In this document: one piece after another, positions 8,841 to 18,037 of the stretch
Position numbering within the stretch: the first letter of the stretch is position 1
Layout: every line of letters begins with the position of its first letter
From: Comamonadaceae bacterium
GTDB taxonomy: Bacteria; Pseudomonadota; Gammaproteobacteria; Burkholderiales; Burkholderiaceae_C
Assembly (NCBI GenBank): GCA_947375135.1
Contig: CANCER010000012.1
Location: forward strand, 36,664 to 100,663
Reading direction: 5' to 3'
Length of the DNA stretch: 64,000 nt
Notes under the pieces: model-generated
What the model was told of the DNA's origin: nothing
Database searches by the model: none
The model's input: the letters and a program-made list of their open reading frames with translations, nothing else
Program-made: the position numbers and the translations under genes

Positions 8841-9362
8841 TCACGGCAAGGGCTTGCTGCTCAGCACGATGCCATCTTCGTCCGCGTACAGCCAGTCGCC
8901 CGGGCGCACCCATACGCCCTGAATCTGAACGGCCACATTGCTTTGGCCCTCGTTGCGCTTCTCGGTGGGCAGCGGCATGGGCGCCAGTGCACGGATGCCA
9001 AGGGTGTGCGCAGCCAACTCGGCCGTGTCGCGTACACAGCCATCAATCACCACACCGGCCCAGCCATTGCGAGCCGCAGCCGCACCCAGGTTTCCACCCA
9101 GCAACGCACGGCGCAGGGAGGCTCCACCATCGACGACCAGCACCTTGCCCACGCGCCCCTGCGGCGTATCGATCCAGCCCTGCGCATCCACGGCGGCCTT
9201 GACCAGGGTGTTGTCCTCAAAGCACTTGACGGTGTCCACCGGGCCGGAGAACTTTTTCACACGGCCAAAATCACGAAAAACCGGTGGCAAAACGCGGAAA
9301 TTGCCTGTGGTATCTCCCTTGTGAACATCGCAAAAATCACAGGTGGCAAACGACTGGCTCAT
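8841..9362 (-). CDS. RraA-like protein / 4-hydroxy-4-methyl-2-oxoglutarate aldolase family
   Basis: About 173 aa. The family signature is present: VVDGGASLRRALLGGNLGAAAARNGWAGVVIDGCVRDT, containing the Gly-rich loop and the Arg-Asp pair that bind substrate and metal in the aldolases. Two activities are known in this family: inhibition of RNase E (RraA) and class II HMG/CHA aldolase. Sequence reading does not separate them well. The start at 9362 has AAGGAG upstream; the longer frame from 9401 adds 13 residues without family likeness. It stands alone on the minus strand between a DMT gene and the SWIB-domain gene. Confidence 0.85.
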   Translation of the reverse strand: MSQSFATCDFCDVHKGDTTGNFRVLPPVFRDFGRVKKFSGPVDTVKCFEDNTLVKAAVDAQGWIDTPQGRVGKVLVVDGGASLRRALLGGNLGAAAARNGWAGVVIDGCVRDTAELAAHTLGIRALAPMPLPTEKRNEGQSNVAVQIQGVWVRPGDWLYADEDGIVLSSKPLP

Positions 9363-9460
9363 GCTGGGGTGCTCCTTTTGGCTCAAAAGACTATTCTCCA
9401 ATGAAAAAAACCCGATCTCAGAGTGAAAAAAGTATTTTCCCGCTTGGAAAGCTTGATTTT

Positions 9461-9509
9461 CTCCAGTAGCATCCGCTCTACCAGTGGAGGCGCAGACTTT
9501 TCACTGGAG
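9461..9509. promoter_or_regulatory. Inverted repeat upstream of the H1-like/SWIB gene
   Basis: CTCCAGT (9461-9467) and ACTGGAG (9503-9509) are exact reverse complements about 35 nt apart, with an extra overlapping CCAGTG/CACTGG pair between them. This lies just ahead of the SWIB gene start and could be an operator or a leader stem. No regulator is suggested by the sequence. Confidence 0.25.
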
Positions 9510-9539
9510 ATTAATCAACTTCCAGAAGGACAATCAATC

Positions 9540-9998
9540 ATGGCAACTGCAAAAAAAACGGCTGCAAAAAAAGCCGCACCTGCAAAGAAAGCAGCAGCAC
9601 CCGCTACGAAAGCCGCACCAGCCAAGAAGGTAGCCGCCAAAACAGCTGCGCCAGCAAAAGTTGCCGCGCCAGCCAAAAAAGCAGCGCCTGCTAAAAAGGT
9701 AGCCGCAGCGCCGGCCAAGAAGGTTGCCGCCAAGGCTCCAGCCAAGAAGCGTACCGCCAATGCGGCCTTCATGAAGGAACTGACTCCCAGCGCCGCGTTG
9801 GCTGCCGTCGTGGGTGCCAAGCCCCTGCCACGCACCGAAGTGGTCAAGCAACTCTGGGTTTACATCAAGAAGCACGGCCTGCAAGACGCAGTGGACAAGC
9901 GCATGATCAACGCCGACGTCAAGCTCAAAGAAGTCTTCGGCAAGGCCAAGGCTACGATGTTTGAGATGGCTGGCCTGATCGGCAAGCACCTCAAGTAA
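9540..9998 (+). CDS. Histone H1-like Lys/Ala-rich protein with C-terminal SWIB/MDM2 domain
   Basis: A 152-aa protein in two parts. Residues 1 to about 75 are nearly all Ala, Lys and Pro in repeats of the AAPAKKAA / AKKVAAK type, like the tail of histone H1 and of bacterial H1-like nucleoid proteins. Residues about 80-152 match a SWIB/MDM2 domain (LTPSAALAAVVG, PRTEVVKQLWVYIKKHGLQD, INADVKLKEVFG, TMFEMAGLIGKHLK). The basic tail should bind DNA non-specifically; the SWIB part probably makes a protein contact. ATG 9540 follows AAGGA by 9 nt. A strong terminator follows, so it is a single-gene unit. The function in bacteria is not known to me. Confidence 0.88.
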   Translation: MATAKKTAAKKAAPAKKAAAPATKAAPAKKVAAKTAAPAKVAAPAKKAAPAKKVAAAPAKKVAAKAPAKKRTANAAFMKELTPSAALAAVVGAKPLPRTEVVKQLWVYIKKHGLQDAVDKRMINADVKLKEVFGKAKATMFEMAGLIGKHLK

Positions 9999-10020
9999 GT
10001 CGCGTCTCGCGCACTTGCTC

Positions 10021-10049
10021 AAAAAGGCCGGCACATGCCGGCCTTTTTT
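10021..10049 (+). terminator. Rho-independent terminator after the SWIB gene
   Basis: GGCCGGCA (10026-10033) pairs with TGCCGGCC (10036-10043), flanked by A5 and followed by T6. The strong stem and U-tract sit 22 bp after the SWIB stop codon. Confidence 0.9.
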
Positions 10050-10107
10050 ATTTTCCGGCCAGAGTGTGTGTATGCTGGTTGGGTCACCCCACGGGAAAAC
10101 CATCTCC

Positions 10108-11118
10108 ATGTTCCGCTTTGCACTGACCCGCCTGAGTCTGATCATCCCGACTTTTTTCGGCATGACCCTGTTGGCCTTTTTTCTCATCCGTCTGGTGCCG
10201 GGTGACCCCATCGAAACGCTGGCCGGCGAGCGTGGCATTGATGCAGCGCGCCACGCCAAGCTGCTCACCGAATACGGCCTCGACCAGCCGGTCATCGTGC
10301 AATACGGCATCTACATCGGCAAAGTGCTGCATGGCGACCTGGGCAAATCCATCATCACCCAGGCGCCGGTGCTCAGCGAATTTATGTCGCTCTTTCCCGC
10401 CACCATTGAACTGGCCGTCTGCGCCATTCTGTTTGCGCTGCTTCTCGGCATTCCGGCCGGCATTCTGGCGGCCGTCAAGCGCAATTCTTTTCTGGATCAC
10501 GGTGTCATGGGCGTGTCGCTGGCCGGCTACTCCATGCCCATCTTCTGGTGGGGGCTGCTGCTGATACTGCTGTTCTCGGTGCAGTTGGATTTAACCCCGG
10601 TGTCGGGACGCATCGCGGTCGAATACTTCTTTGACCCGGTCACCGGCTTTCTGCTGATCGACTCGGTGCTGTCGGGCCAGAAGGGTGCATTCATGTCGGC
10701 CCTGTCGCATCTGATGTTGCCCACCATCGTGCTGGGCACCAACCCATTGGCGGTGATTGCGCGCATGACGCGCTCAGCCATGCTGGAGGTGTTGGGCGAG
10801 GACTACATCCGCACGGCACGCGCCAAGGGTTTGTCCAATCTGCGCGTGGTGTCCGTGCACGCGCTACGCAATGCGCTGATTCCGGTAATCACCGTCATCG
10901 GCTTGCAGGTCGGTGTGCTTTTTACCGGCGCCATCCTGACCGAAACCATCTTCTCCTGGCCAGGCGTGGGCAAATGGCTGATTGAAGCCATCAGCCGACG
11001 CGACTATCCCGTGCTGCAAGGCGGCATGCTGCTGCTCGGTGTGGTGGTGATGGCCGTCAACCTGCTCGTGGATGTGACCTACGGCATCATCAACCCGCGT
11101 ATACGCCACCCATCATGA
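10108..11118 (+). CDS. dppB: Dipeptide/oligopeptide ABC transporter permease, DppB-like
   Basis: A 336-aa inner-membrane permease with six predicted membrane segments, starting with the standard first helix (MFRFALTRLSLIIPTFFGMTLLAFF). The BPD_transp_1 region carries the EAA-type cytoplasmic loop (MLEVLGEDYIRTARAKGLSNLRVVSVHALRNALIPVI). ATG 10108 was chosen as it matches the family start; the open frame begins earlier, inside the preceding terminator. It overlaps dppC by 4 bp (ATGA), so the two are translationally coupled. It is the first gene of a five-gene peptide importer operon. Confidence 0.92.
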   Translation: MFRFALTRLSLIIPTFFGMTLLAFFLIRLVPGDPIETLAGERGIDAARHAKLLTEYGLDQPVIVQYGIYIGKVLHGDLGKSIITQAPVLSEFMSLFPATIELAVCAILFALLLGIPAGILAAVKRNSFLDHGVMGVSLAGYSMPIFWWGLLLILLFSVQLDLTPVSGRIAVEYFFDPVTGFLLIDSVLSGQKGAFMSALSHLMLPTIVLGTNPLAVIARMTRSAMLEVLGEDYIRTARAKGLSNLRVVSVHALRNALIPVITVIGLQVGVLFTGAILTETIFSWPGVGKWLIEAISRRDYPVLQGGMLLLGVVVMAVNLLVDVTYGIINPRIRHPS

Positions 11119-12029
11119 ACACGTTGACCAACTCCACAACCCAGGCCGACGCCGATGCACTGGCCGGGCATGTGAGCCCGCTGCGCGACTTCTGGCGTTC
11201 CTTTTCTGCCAACAAGGGCGCCATCGGCGGCCTGGTCATTGTGTGTGCGGTGCTCTTGCTGGCGGCCTTTGCCAACCAGATCGCGCCCTACGCGCCGGAC
11301 CTCACCGACAACTCCGTTTTTCTGGTCCCGCCCGCATGGCAATCGGGGGGCAGTGCAGCCCACCTGCTGGGCACCGATGCCATCGGGCGTGACATTCTTT
11401 CGCGCCTGATCTTCGGCGCCCGCCTGTCGCTGCTCATTGGTGTTGCGGTGGTGGTGATTTCCATCGTCACCGGCACCGTGCTGGGCCTGTTGTCGGGCTA
11501 TATACGCGGCATCTTCGAGGTGCTGGTGATGCGCCTGATGGACATCATCCTGACTTTGCCCAGCCTGCTGCTGGCGATTGTGATCGTCGCCATCCTGGGG
11601 CCAGGGCTGATGAATGCCATGCTGGCGGTGGCCATTGTGGTGTTGCCCCATTACGTACGCATCACCCGGGCGGCGGTCATTGCCGAAGCCTCGCGCGACT
11701 ATGTCACGGCGGCGCGTATGGGCGGCGCCAGCCACCTGCGCCTGATGTTCAGCGAGATTCTGCCCAACTGCACGGCACCGCTGATCGTGCAGGCCTCGCT
11801 AGGAATTTCAGCGGCCATCCTGGATGCAGCAGCCCTGGGCTTCCTGGGCCTGGGCGCCCAGCCGCCCTCACCCGAGTGGGGCACCATGCTGGCCGATGCG
11901 CGCGAGTTTGTGCTGCGCGCCTGGTGGGTGGTGACCTTTCCCGGCCTGGCTATTTTGATGACCGTGCTGGCCTTCAATCTGCTGGGCGATGGTCTGCGCG
12001 ATGCGCTGGACCCCAAGCTCAAGCGCTAA
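11115..12029 (+). CDS. dppC: Dipeptide/oligopeptide ABC transporter permease, DppC-like
   Basis: A 304-aa partner permease. It has the N-terminal OppC_N helix (about 35-55), a periplasmic loop with [26 protein letters not shown], which is diagnostic for DppC/OppC, and the EAA loop [29 protein letters not shown]. It also has the typical end segment [20 protein letters not shown]. It is coupled to dppB by a 4-bp overlap and followed 28 bp later by the first ATPase gene. Confidence 0.93.
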   Translation: MNTLTNSTTQADADALAGHVSPLRDFWRSFSANKGAIGGLVIVCAVLLLAAFANQIAPYAPDLTDNSVFLVPPAWQSGGSAAHLLGTDAIGRDILSRLIFGARLSLLIGVAVVVISIVTGTVLGLLSGYIRGIFEVLVMRLMDIILTLPSLLLAIVIVAILGPGLMNAMLAVAIVVLPHYVRITRAAVIAEASRDYVTAARMGGASHLRLMFSEILPNCTAPLIVQASLGISAAILDAAALGFLGLGAQPPSPEWGTMLADAREFVLRAWWVVTFPGLAILMTVLAFNLLGDGLRDALDPKLKR

Positions 12030-12057
12030 GCCGACTGCAACCTCCACACCCCACACC

Positions 12058-13047
12058 ATGGCACTGCTTGAAATAGAAAACCTGTCGGTAGATTTCCCCT
12101 CACACCACGCGGTGATGCACGCCGTGGACGGCGTGAGCTTCTCGATTGAGCCCGGTGAAGTGCTGGGCATTGTGGGTGAGTCCGGCTCCGGCAAGAGTGT
12201 GACCATGATGGCGCTGATGGGCCTGGTGGGCTATCCCGGCGTGGTCAAGGCCCAGTCCATGCGCTTTGATGGCCATGACTTGCTCAAGCTGTCTGAGCGG
12301 GCGCGGCGCCAAATCATCGGCAAAGACCTGGCCATGATCTTCCAGGACCCCACCACCAGCCTGAACCCCTGCTTTACCGTCGGCTTTCAACTGGCCGAAA
12401 CACTCAAGCTGCACATGGGCATGACGCGCACGGCCGCCCGCAAGCGCTCCATCGCATTGCTGGAGCAAGTGGGCATACCGGCACCCGAGAGCCGACTCGA
12501 CCTGTATCCGCACCAGTTCTCCGGCGGCATGAGCCAGCGCGTCATGATTGCCATGGCGATTGCCTGCAACCCCAAACTGCTGATCGCCGACGAACCCACC
12601 ACCGCGCTGGACGTCACCATACAGGCCCAGATCCTGGACCTGCTGCGCACCCTGCAGAAGGAACGCGGCATGGCCCTGGTGCTGATCACCCACAACATGG
12701 GCGTGGTGAGCGAGATGGCACAGCGCGTAGCCGTGATGTACGCCGGGCAACTCATGGAGCAGCGCAGCGCGCTGGACTTGTTTGCCACGCCGCTGCACCC
12801 CTATACCGAGGCGCTGATGGCCTCCATGCCGGAGCGCAGCAGCGGCAGTGAGCGCCTGGCAACCATTCCGGGCATGGTGCCCGGACTGTATGACCGCCCG
12901 GTGGGCTGCCTGTTTGCTCCGCGCTGCAATTACCGTGTCAAGGCCTGTGACCAAAGGCCTGCCCTGCAAAGTACGCCTGTGGGGGCCGTGCGCTGCCACT
13001 TCCCGCTGTCTGCACCGAGCAGCCACCCAACCGGGGCTGCCGCATGA
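12058..13047 (+). CDS. dppD: Peptide ABC transporter ATP-binding protein, DppD-like
   Basis: A 329-aa ATPase. Walker A is [10 protein letters not shown] (about residue 41-50), the ABC signature FSGGMSQRV, and Walker [13 protein letters not shown]. The C-terminal oligopeptide region has the [16 protein letters not shown] cysteine cluster that binds an Fe-S cluster or metal in DppD/OppD relatives. ATG 12058 fits the family start; upstream sequence in frame is non-homologous. It overlaps dppF by 4 bp. Confidence 0.93.
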   Translation: MALLEIENLSVDFPSHHAVMHAVDGVSFSIEPGEVLGIVGESGSGKSVTMMALMGLVGYPGVVKAQSMRFDGHDLLKLSERARRQIIGKDLAMIFQDPTTSLNPCFTVGFQLAETLKLHMGMTRTAARKRSIALLEQVGIPAPESRLDLYPHQFSGGMSQRVMIAMAIACNPKLLIADEPTTALDVTIQAQILDLLRTLQKERGMALVLITHNMGVVSEMAQRVAVMYAGQLMEQRSALDLFATPLHPYTEALMASMPERSSGSERLATIPGMVPGLYDRPVGCLFAPRCNYRVKACDQRPALQSTPVGAVRCHFPLSAPSSHPTGAAA

Positions 13048-14048
13048 GCCCCGCACACATCGCAAGCACAAAGACGGGCGAGGCCGTCGTCATCGCTGAG
13101 CAGCTCAAGCAGGTTTATCCGATCAGCCGCGGCCCGCTGCGCGCACCTGCGCAGTTGCAGGCCGTCAGCGGCGTGTCCTTCACCCTGCAGGCCGGCCGGA
13201 CGCTGGCCGTGGTGGGTGAATCCGGATGCGGCAAGTCCACGCTAGCCCGCATGGTCTCACTGATCGAGACACCCCGTGCAGGCGCGCTGACGCTGGGCGG
13301 TGTCGATGTGCTCAGCAGCCACGACAAGCAGGCCTTGCGACAAAAAGTGCAACTGGTTTTCCAAAACCCCTACGGCTCGCTCAATCCGCGCAAGCGCATC
13401 GGGCAGATCCTGGAAGCGCCGCTGGAAATCAACACCGCGCTCAACGCCGATCAGCGTGCTGAAAAAGCCCGGGCCATGCTGGCCAAGGTGGGTCTGCGCC
13501 CCGAGCATTACGACCGCTATCCCCACATGTTTTCGGGTGGCCAGCGCCAGCGCATTGCGATTGCGCGCGCACTGATGCTCAACCCGCTGGTGGTGGTGGC
13601 CGATGAACCGGTCTCTGCGCTGGATGTGTCCATCCAGGCACAGGTGCTCAATCTGCTGGCCGATCTGCAGCGTGATCTGGGCTTGGCCTATTTGTTCATC
13701 TCGCACGACCTGGGTGTGGTGCGCCACATCGCGCACGATGTGCTGGTGATGTACTTGGGCAGCACGGTCGAGCAGGGCGACAAAGAAACCATCTTCAGCC
13801 AACCGCTGCACCCCTACACGCAAGCATTGCTGGCTTCCACCCCTGGACTGGCAGGCAGCGGGCAAGCGCGCAAGCGCATTGTGCTCACGGGAGAGTTGCC
13901 CTCGCCGCTGAATCCGCCCAAGGGCTGCGTGTTTTCCACGCGCTGCCCGCATGCGGTGGCGCACTGCCACGAAGATCGACCGCCCCTTCTGGACTTGATG
14001 GGGCGCAAGGTCGCGTGCTTTGAGGCAGCAAAACTGGCAGCCCCGTAA
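13044..14048 (+). CDS. dppF: Peptide ABC transporter ATP-binding protein, DppF-like
   Basis: A 334-aa second ATPase of the importer. Walker A is [12 protein letters not shown], the signature [15 protein letters not shown], and Walker [13 protein letters not shown]; the C-terminus again has a [14 protein letters not shown] cysteine cluster. DppD and DppF form the heterodimeric motor under DppBC. The gene starts within the dppD stop codon region (ATGA overlap) and ends 63 bp before the binding-protein gene. Confidence 0.93.
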   Translation: MSPAHIASTKTGEAVVIAEQLKQVYPISRGPLRAPAQLQAVSGVSFTLQAGRTLAVVGESGCGKSTLARMVSLIETPRAGALTLGGVDVLSSHDKQALRQKVQLVFQNPYGSLNPRKRIGQILEAPLEINTALNADQRAEKARAMLAKVGLRPEHYDRYPHMFSGGQRQRIAIARALMLNPLVVVADEPVSALDVSIQAQVLNLLADLQRDLGLAYLFISHDLGVVRHIAHDVLVMYLGSTVEQGDKETIFSQPLHPYTQALLASTPGLAGSGQARKRIVLTGELPSPLNPPKGCVFSTRCPHAVAHCHEDRPPLLDLMGRKVACFEAAKLAAP

Positions 14049-14111
14049 CAACCCCAACGGGAAACGACCTTTTAGGGGCGTAACATGGTGTTTTTTTTAT
14101 GGAGGTTCTCG

Positions 14112-15731
14112 ATGATCAGTTCCCTAGCGCATCTCAGAATGCGTAAGACTGCCGTGCTGGCAGCTATTGCCTTGCCCGCACTCATGGCCATGGGTGCCGT
14201 GTCGGCCAAGACCCTGGTCTATTGCTCTGAAGGCAGCCCGGAAAACTTCTACCCCGGCATCAACACAACCGGCACATCGTTTGACGTAACCGAACAGATT
14301 TACGACAACCTGGTCAACTTCGAACGCGGTGGTACCAAGGTCGTACCGGCCTTGGCAGAAAAATGGACCATCTCCAAAGACGGACTGGAATACACCTTCA
14401 ACCTACGCCGTGGCGTGAAGTGGCAGTCCAGCAAGAATTTCACTCCATCACGGGACTTCAACGCCGATGACGTGCTGTTCATGTTCGAGCGCCAGTGGAA
14501 AGAGAATGACCCCTTCTTCAAGGTCACCAGCTCCAACCACAGTTACTTTGGCGACATGGGCATGCCCGCGCTGCTCAAGTCGGTAGACAAGGTGGATGAG
14601 TACACCGTCAAGGTCACGCTGAACAACCCTGAAGCGCCCTTCCTGGCCAACCTGGCGATGCAGTTTGCCGGAGTGCAGTCCAAGGAATACGCCATCGCGA
14701 TGCTCAAGGCCGGCACGCCCGAAAAGATCGACCAGGACCCGATAGGCACAGGCCCCTTCCAACTGGTGCAGTACCAGAAGGACGCCATCATCCGCTTCAA
14801 GGCCTTCTCGCAATACTGGGCCGGCAAGGCCAAGATTGACGACCTGATCTTCTCCATCACGCCCGACGCATCGGTGCGCTGGGCCAAGTTGCAAAAGGGT
14901 GAATGCCACGTCATGCCCTACCCCAACCCGGCTGACCTGGACACCATGCGCAAGGACGCCAATGTGGTGGTGCAAGAACAGCCCGGCCTGAACATCGGCT
15001 ACCTGGCCTACAACACCACCAAGAAACCGTTTGACGATGTGCGCGTGCGCAAGGCCATCAACATGGCCATCGACAAAAAGGCGATTGTGTCGGCCGTCTA
15101 CTTGAGCACCGGCGTTGCCGCCACCAACCCGATTCCGCCGGGACAGTGGTCGTACAACAAGGCCATCAAGGATGACGCCTTCAATCCTGCAGAAGCCAAG
15201 AAGCTGCTGGCAGCTGCAGGCTTTCCCAACGGCTTCACCACCGACCTGTGGGCCATGCCGGTGCAACGCCCCTACAACCCGAATGCCAAGCGCATTGCCG
15301 AGCTGATGCAGGCGGACCTGGCCAAGATCGGCGTCAAGGCGGAAATCAAGAGCTTTGAATGGGGCGAGTACCGCAAGCGCATGCAAAACGGCGAACACCA
15401 GATGGGCATGCTGGGTTGGACCGGCGACAATGGCGATCCGGACAACTTCCTGAACACGCTGCTGGGTTGCGCGTCGGCCAAGAGCAATGGCTCCAACGTG
15501 GCCAAGTTCTGCTACAAGCCTTTCGACGATCTGGTGCTCAAAGCCAAGCAGGTCACCAATCCGGCCGAGCGCACCAAGCTCTACGAAAAAGCCCAGGTGA
15601 TCTTCAAGGAGCAAGCGCCCTGGTTCACCATTGCCCACGCGGTGCAGATTGCACCTGTGCGCAAGGAAGTGATTGACTACAAGCTGAGTCCTTTTGCCAA
15701 ACACACCTTCTACGGCGTGGATATCAAATAG
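14112..15731 (+). CDS. dppA: Periplasmic dipeptide-binding protein, DppA-like (SBP family 5)
   Basis: A 539-aa solute-binding protein of cluster C. The N-terminal signal peptide ends around AVSAKTLVYCSEGSPENF, where the mature part resembles E. coli DppA. Further family stretches are LAEKWTISKDGLEYTFNLRRGVKW, DPIGTGPFQLVQYQKD and VRKAINMAIDKKAIV. ATG 14112 has GGAGG 7 nt upstream and is preferred over the earlier ATG at 14085; ATG 14139 is a third option. As the last gene of the operon it is followed by a strong terminator. Dipeptide or 5-aminolevulinate binding is likely; the precise peptide range cannot be read. Confidence 0.93.
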   Translation: MISSLAHLRMRKTAVLAAIALPALMAMGAVSAKTLVYCSEGSPENFYPGINTTGTSFDVTEQIYDNLVNFERGGTKVVPALAEKWTISKDGLEYTFNLRRGVKWQSSKNFTPSRDFNADDVLFMFERQWKENDPFFKVTSSNHSYFGDMGMPALLKSVDKVDEYTVKVTLNNPEAPFLANLAMQFAGVQSKEYAIAMLKAGTPEKIDQDPIGTGPFQLVQYQKDAIIRFKAFSQYWAGKAKIDDLIFSITPDASVRWAKLQKGECHVMPYPNPADLDTMRKDANVVVQEQPGLNIGYLAYNTTKKPFDDVRVRKAINMAIDKKAIVSAVYLSTGVAATNPIPPGQWSYNKAIKDDAFNPAEAKKLLAAAGFPNGFTTDLWAMPVQRPYNPNAKRIAELMQADLAKIGVKAEIKSFEWGEYRKRMQNGEHQMGMLGWTGDNGDPDNFLNTLLGCASAKSNGSNVAKFCYKPFDDLVLKAKQVTNPAERTKLYEKAQVIFKEQAPWFTIAHAVQIAPVRKEVIDYKLSPFAKHTFYGVDIK

Positions 15732-15793
15732 CGCGTTGACCCCGGGTAACAAGATGGGGTAACGGACTAAAGTCCGCCATCCCATCCCGCAAT

Positions 15794-15830
15794 AAAAGCC
15801 TGTCGTAGCAACACGACAGGCTTTTATTTT
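15794..15830 (+). terminator. Rho-independent terminator of the dpp operon
   Basis: A perfect 13-bp stem, AAAAGCCTGTCGT (15794-15806) with ACGACAGGCTTTT (15813-15825), 6-nt loop, followed by a T-rich run. It lies 63 bp after the dppA stop. Confidence 0.92.
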
Positions 15831-15933
15831 GTCTTTCATTAAATAAGTAAAATAAAATTCGGTTTATTGTTACAAAATTTGACTTTTCGCAAGCCGCAAT
15901 CCTGCCGAAACGGTGTCTTTTGTTTTAACGTAA

Positions 15934-15989
15934 CACAGGTCAATTTCCAGGCAAGGAATGACCAAACAATCAGCCCCCCGCGACCTGTG
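15934..15989. promoter_or_regulatory. Inverted repeats in the dppA-fhs convergent gap
   Basis: CACAGGTC (15934-15941) and GACCTGTG (15982-15989) are exact reverse complements. Inside them GGTCA (15938-15942) can instead pair with TGACC (15959-15963), extended by TTCC/GGAA. The two pairings share bases, so they exclude each other. The preceding stretch from about 15826 to 15935 is more AT-rich than the coding DNA around it. The repeats end about 35 nt before the candidate small ORF and may be its leader or operator. Confidence 0.3.
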
Positions 15990-16024
15990 ACAAGGTTGGC
16001 ACCGACTAAAGGAGTTTTATTACC

Positions 16025-16237
16025 GTGAAAGCGACTGCCCAAACAAAGCGCCGCTGCGAATGCAACGGCGACGATGGTGACAAGACAGGTGGTACCCTGA
16101 GAAGAGTCTGTATTTGCGGGTTCAAAGCATCCCGCATCATCGAGAGCCCGCCAGGCCAGTCCTGGGCCGAGTTTTGCGACCAACTGGAGAAGCCCGCATT
16201 CCTCTACCCGGTGACGGGCTTCGGCGACCTAGAATAA
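16025..16237 (+). CDS. Candidate small cysteine-containing protein (70 aa), unknown
   Basis: A possible 70-aa protein starting at GTG 16025, with GGAG 10 nt upstream. It has two CxC pairs (CEC at 11-13 and CIC at 29-31, the latter followed by Gly) and a fifth Cys near residue 51, so a metal site is conceivable. Codon third positions are about 80 percent G or C from codon 31 onward, as expected for a real gene here, but only about half in the first 30 codons. It ends 9 bp inside the convergent fhs gene. I do not recognise a family. It could be chance; an opposing 114-codon frame over the same DNA looks like noise. Confidence 0.35.
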   Translation: MKATAQTKRRCECNGDDGDKTGGTLRRVCICGFKASRIIESPPGQSWAEFCDQLEKPAFLYPVTGFGDLE

Positions 16238-17905
16238 TCCTGAAATCCTGCCGTCGTCGTCGATGTCGATACGTGACGACGCGGGCTCCTTGGGCAGGCC
16301 CGGCATGGTCATGATGTCGCCGCAAATCATCACGACAAACTCAGCACCGGCGGCCAGCCGTACTTCCCGAATATTCACCGTATGCCCGCCGGGCGCAGCG
16401 CGCAGCTTGGGATCGGTGGAAAACGAATACTGGGTCTTGGCCACGCACACCGGGTAATGGCCATAACCATCCAACTGCAACTTCTCGATCTTGGCGCGTA
16501 TGGCCGCATCGGCGGAAATACCGGCCGCACCGTAGACCTTGGTGGCAATAGCCTGCATCTTGTCCCACAAGGTGTCGCTGTCTTCGTAGACGAACTGCAT
16601 GTTGGACGTACCGGATTCAGCCAGCTTGACCACCATATGGGCCAATTCTTCGGCACCCTTGGAGCCATCGGCCCAATGCCGCGCCACCACCACCGGCACG
16701 CCCAGTTTGTCCATGCGCGCGCCCAATAGCGCCAGTTCCTCCGGCGTATCCGAGGTGAAATGGTTGATGGAGACCACACAGGCCAGGCCATAGCGGTTGC
16801 GCACGTTATCGACGTGGCGCTCCAGATTGGCGATCCCTGCGTCCAGCGCCACCAGATCGGGCGTATTCAAATCCTGGGGTCCCACTCCACCATGGTGCTT
16901 GAGGGCACGCAGCGTAGCCACCACCACCACCGCATCAGGGCGCAGCCCGGACTTGCGGCACTTGATATCGATGAACTTTTCGGCGCCCAGATCGGCGCCA
17001 AAACCGGCCTCCGTCACCACATATTCCCCGAGCTTGAGCGCCGCGTTGGTAGCGGTAATGGTGTTGCAGCCGTGGGCAATATTGGCAAACGGACCACCGT
17101 GGATGATGGCCGGGTTGTTCTCCAGGGTCTGCACCAGGTTCGGCTTGATGGCATCTTTCAGCAGCGCGGCCATGGCCCCATGGGCCTGCAAGTCGCGGGC
17201 ACGGATAGGGGCTTGCTCGCGGGTGTAACCCACGATGATGTTGCCCAGACGCTCCTTCAAATCACGGCGCGACGTCGCCAGGCAGAAGATGGCCATCACT
17301 TCAGACGCCACCACAATGTCAAAACCATCCTCGCGCGGGAAGCCATTGGCGGGACCGCCCAGCGACACCACCATATTACGCAAGGCACGGTCGTTCATGT
17401 CCATGACTCGGCGCCAGGTGATGCGGCGTGCGTCAAAACCCAGTGCGTTGCCGTGGTGAATGTGGTTGTCCAGCAGCGCAGCCAGCAGGTTGTGCGCCAG
17501 CGCAATGGCGCTGAAGTCGCCGGTGAAGTGCAGGTTGATGTCCTCCATGGGTACGACCTGGGCATAGCCGCCACCGGCCGCTCCCCCCTTCATGCCGAAC
17601 ACCGGGCCCAAGGAGGGTTCACGCAGGGCGATTACCGTGCGCTTGCCGATGCGGTTGAGTGCGTCACCCAGACCCACGGTGGTGGTGGTCTTGCCTTCGC
17701 CGGCGGGGGTCGGGCTGATGGCGGTGACCAGAATCAGCTTGCCCTTGGGGCCCGGGTGTTTGTCCAGCCAGACCAGATCAATCTTGGCCTTGTAGTGACC
17801 GTAGGGCTCCAGCGCTTCGGCTGGAATCCCCAGGCGGTCTTTGGCCAACTGCATGATGGGAACCAGGGTTGATGCCTGTGCGATTTCAATGTCCGAAAGT
17901 GCCAC
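16229..17905 (-). CDS. fhs: Formate-tetrahydrofolate ligase
   Basis: A 558-aa enzyme that makes 10-formyl-THF from formate, THF and ATP, feeding one-carbon metabolism. The ATP loop [18 protein letters not shown], the [26 protein letters not shown] stretch and the KPGxxxxRxxx-like [27 protein letters not shown] segment are all characteristic. I chose a GTG start at 17905, with GGAG 5 nt upstream, because the protein then begins ALSDIEIAQ as its homologues do; the open frame back to 17965 adds 20 unlikely residues. It is transcribed alone, downstream of the broken amine oxidase gene. Confidence 0.93.
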   Translation of the reverse strand: MALSDIEIAQASTLVPIMQLAKDRLGIPAEALEPYGHYKAKIDLVWLDKHPGPKGKLILVTAISPTPAGEGKTTTTVGLGDALNRIGKRTVIALREPSLGPVFGMKGGAAGGGYAQVVPMEDINLHFTGDFSAIALAHNLLAALLDNHIHHGNALGFDARRITWRRVMDMNDRALRNMVVSLGGPANGFPREDGFDIVVASEVMAIFCLATSRRDLKERLGNIIVGYTREQAPIRARDLQAHGAMAALLKDAIKPNLVQTLENNPAIIHGGPFANIAHGCNTITATNAALKLGEYVVTEAGFGADLGAEKFIDIKCRKSGLRPDAVVVVATLRALKHHGGVGPQDLNTPDLVALDAGIANLERHVDNVRNRYGLACVVSINHFTSDTPEELALLGARMDKLGVPVVVARHWADGSKGAEELAHMVVKLAESGTSNMQFVYEDSDTLWDKMQAIATKVYGAAGISADAAIRAKIEKLQLDGYGHYPVCVAKTQYSFSTDPKLRAAPGGHTVNIREVRLAAGAEFVVMICGDIMTMPGLPKEPASSRIDIDDDGRISGLF

Positions 17906-18037
17906 GCTGTCTCCAGTTTTTTGGTGTTGGAAGTCAACCATTCTGAGGACATGGTCGCACCCCATTATCCCGAAAGCGGCACGTCTTGTTTCCTTAACGG
18001 CAGCGCAAACATGCCCCGTGCGTAAGTTCGCCCCAGG

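Noticed and set aside
15839..16183. A 114-codon minus-strand frame in the dppA-fhs gap
   Set aside because: No ribosome site, it ends in AT-rich non-coding DNA, and its composition is unlike neighbouring genes; the opposing 70-aa frame is more plausible.
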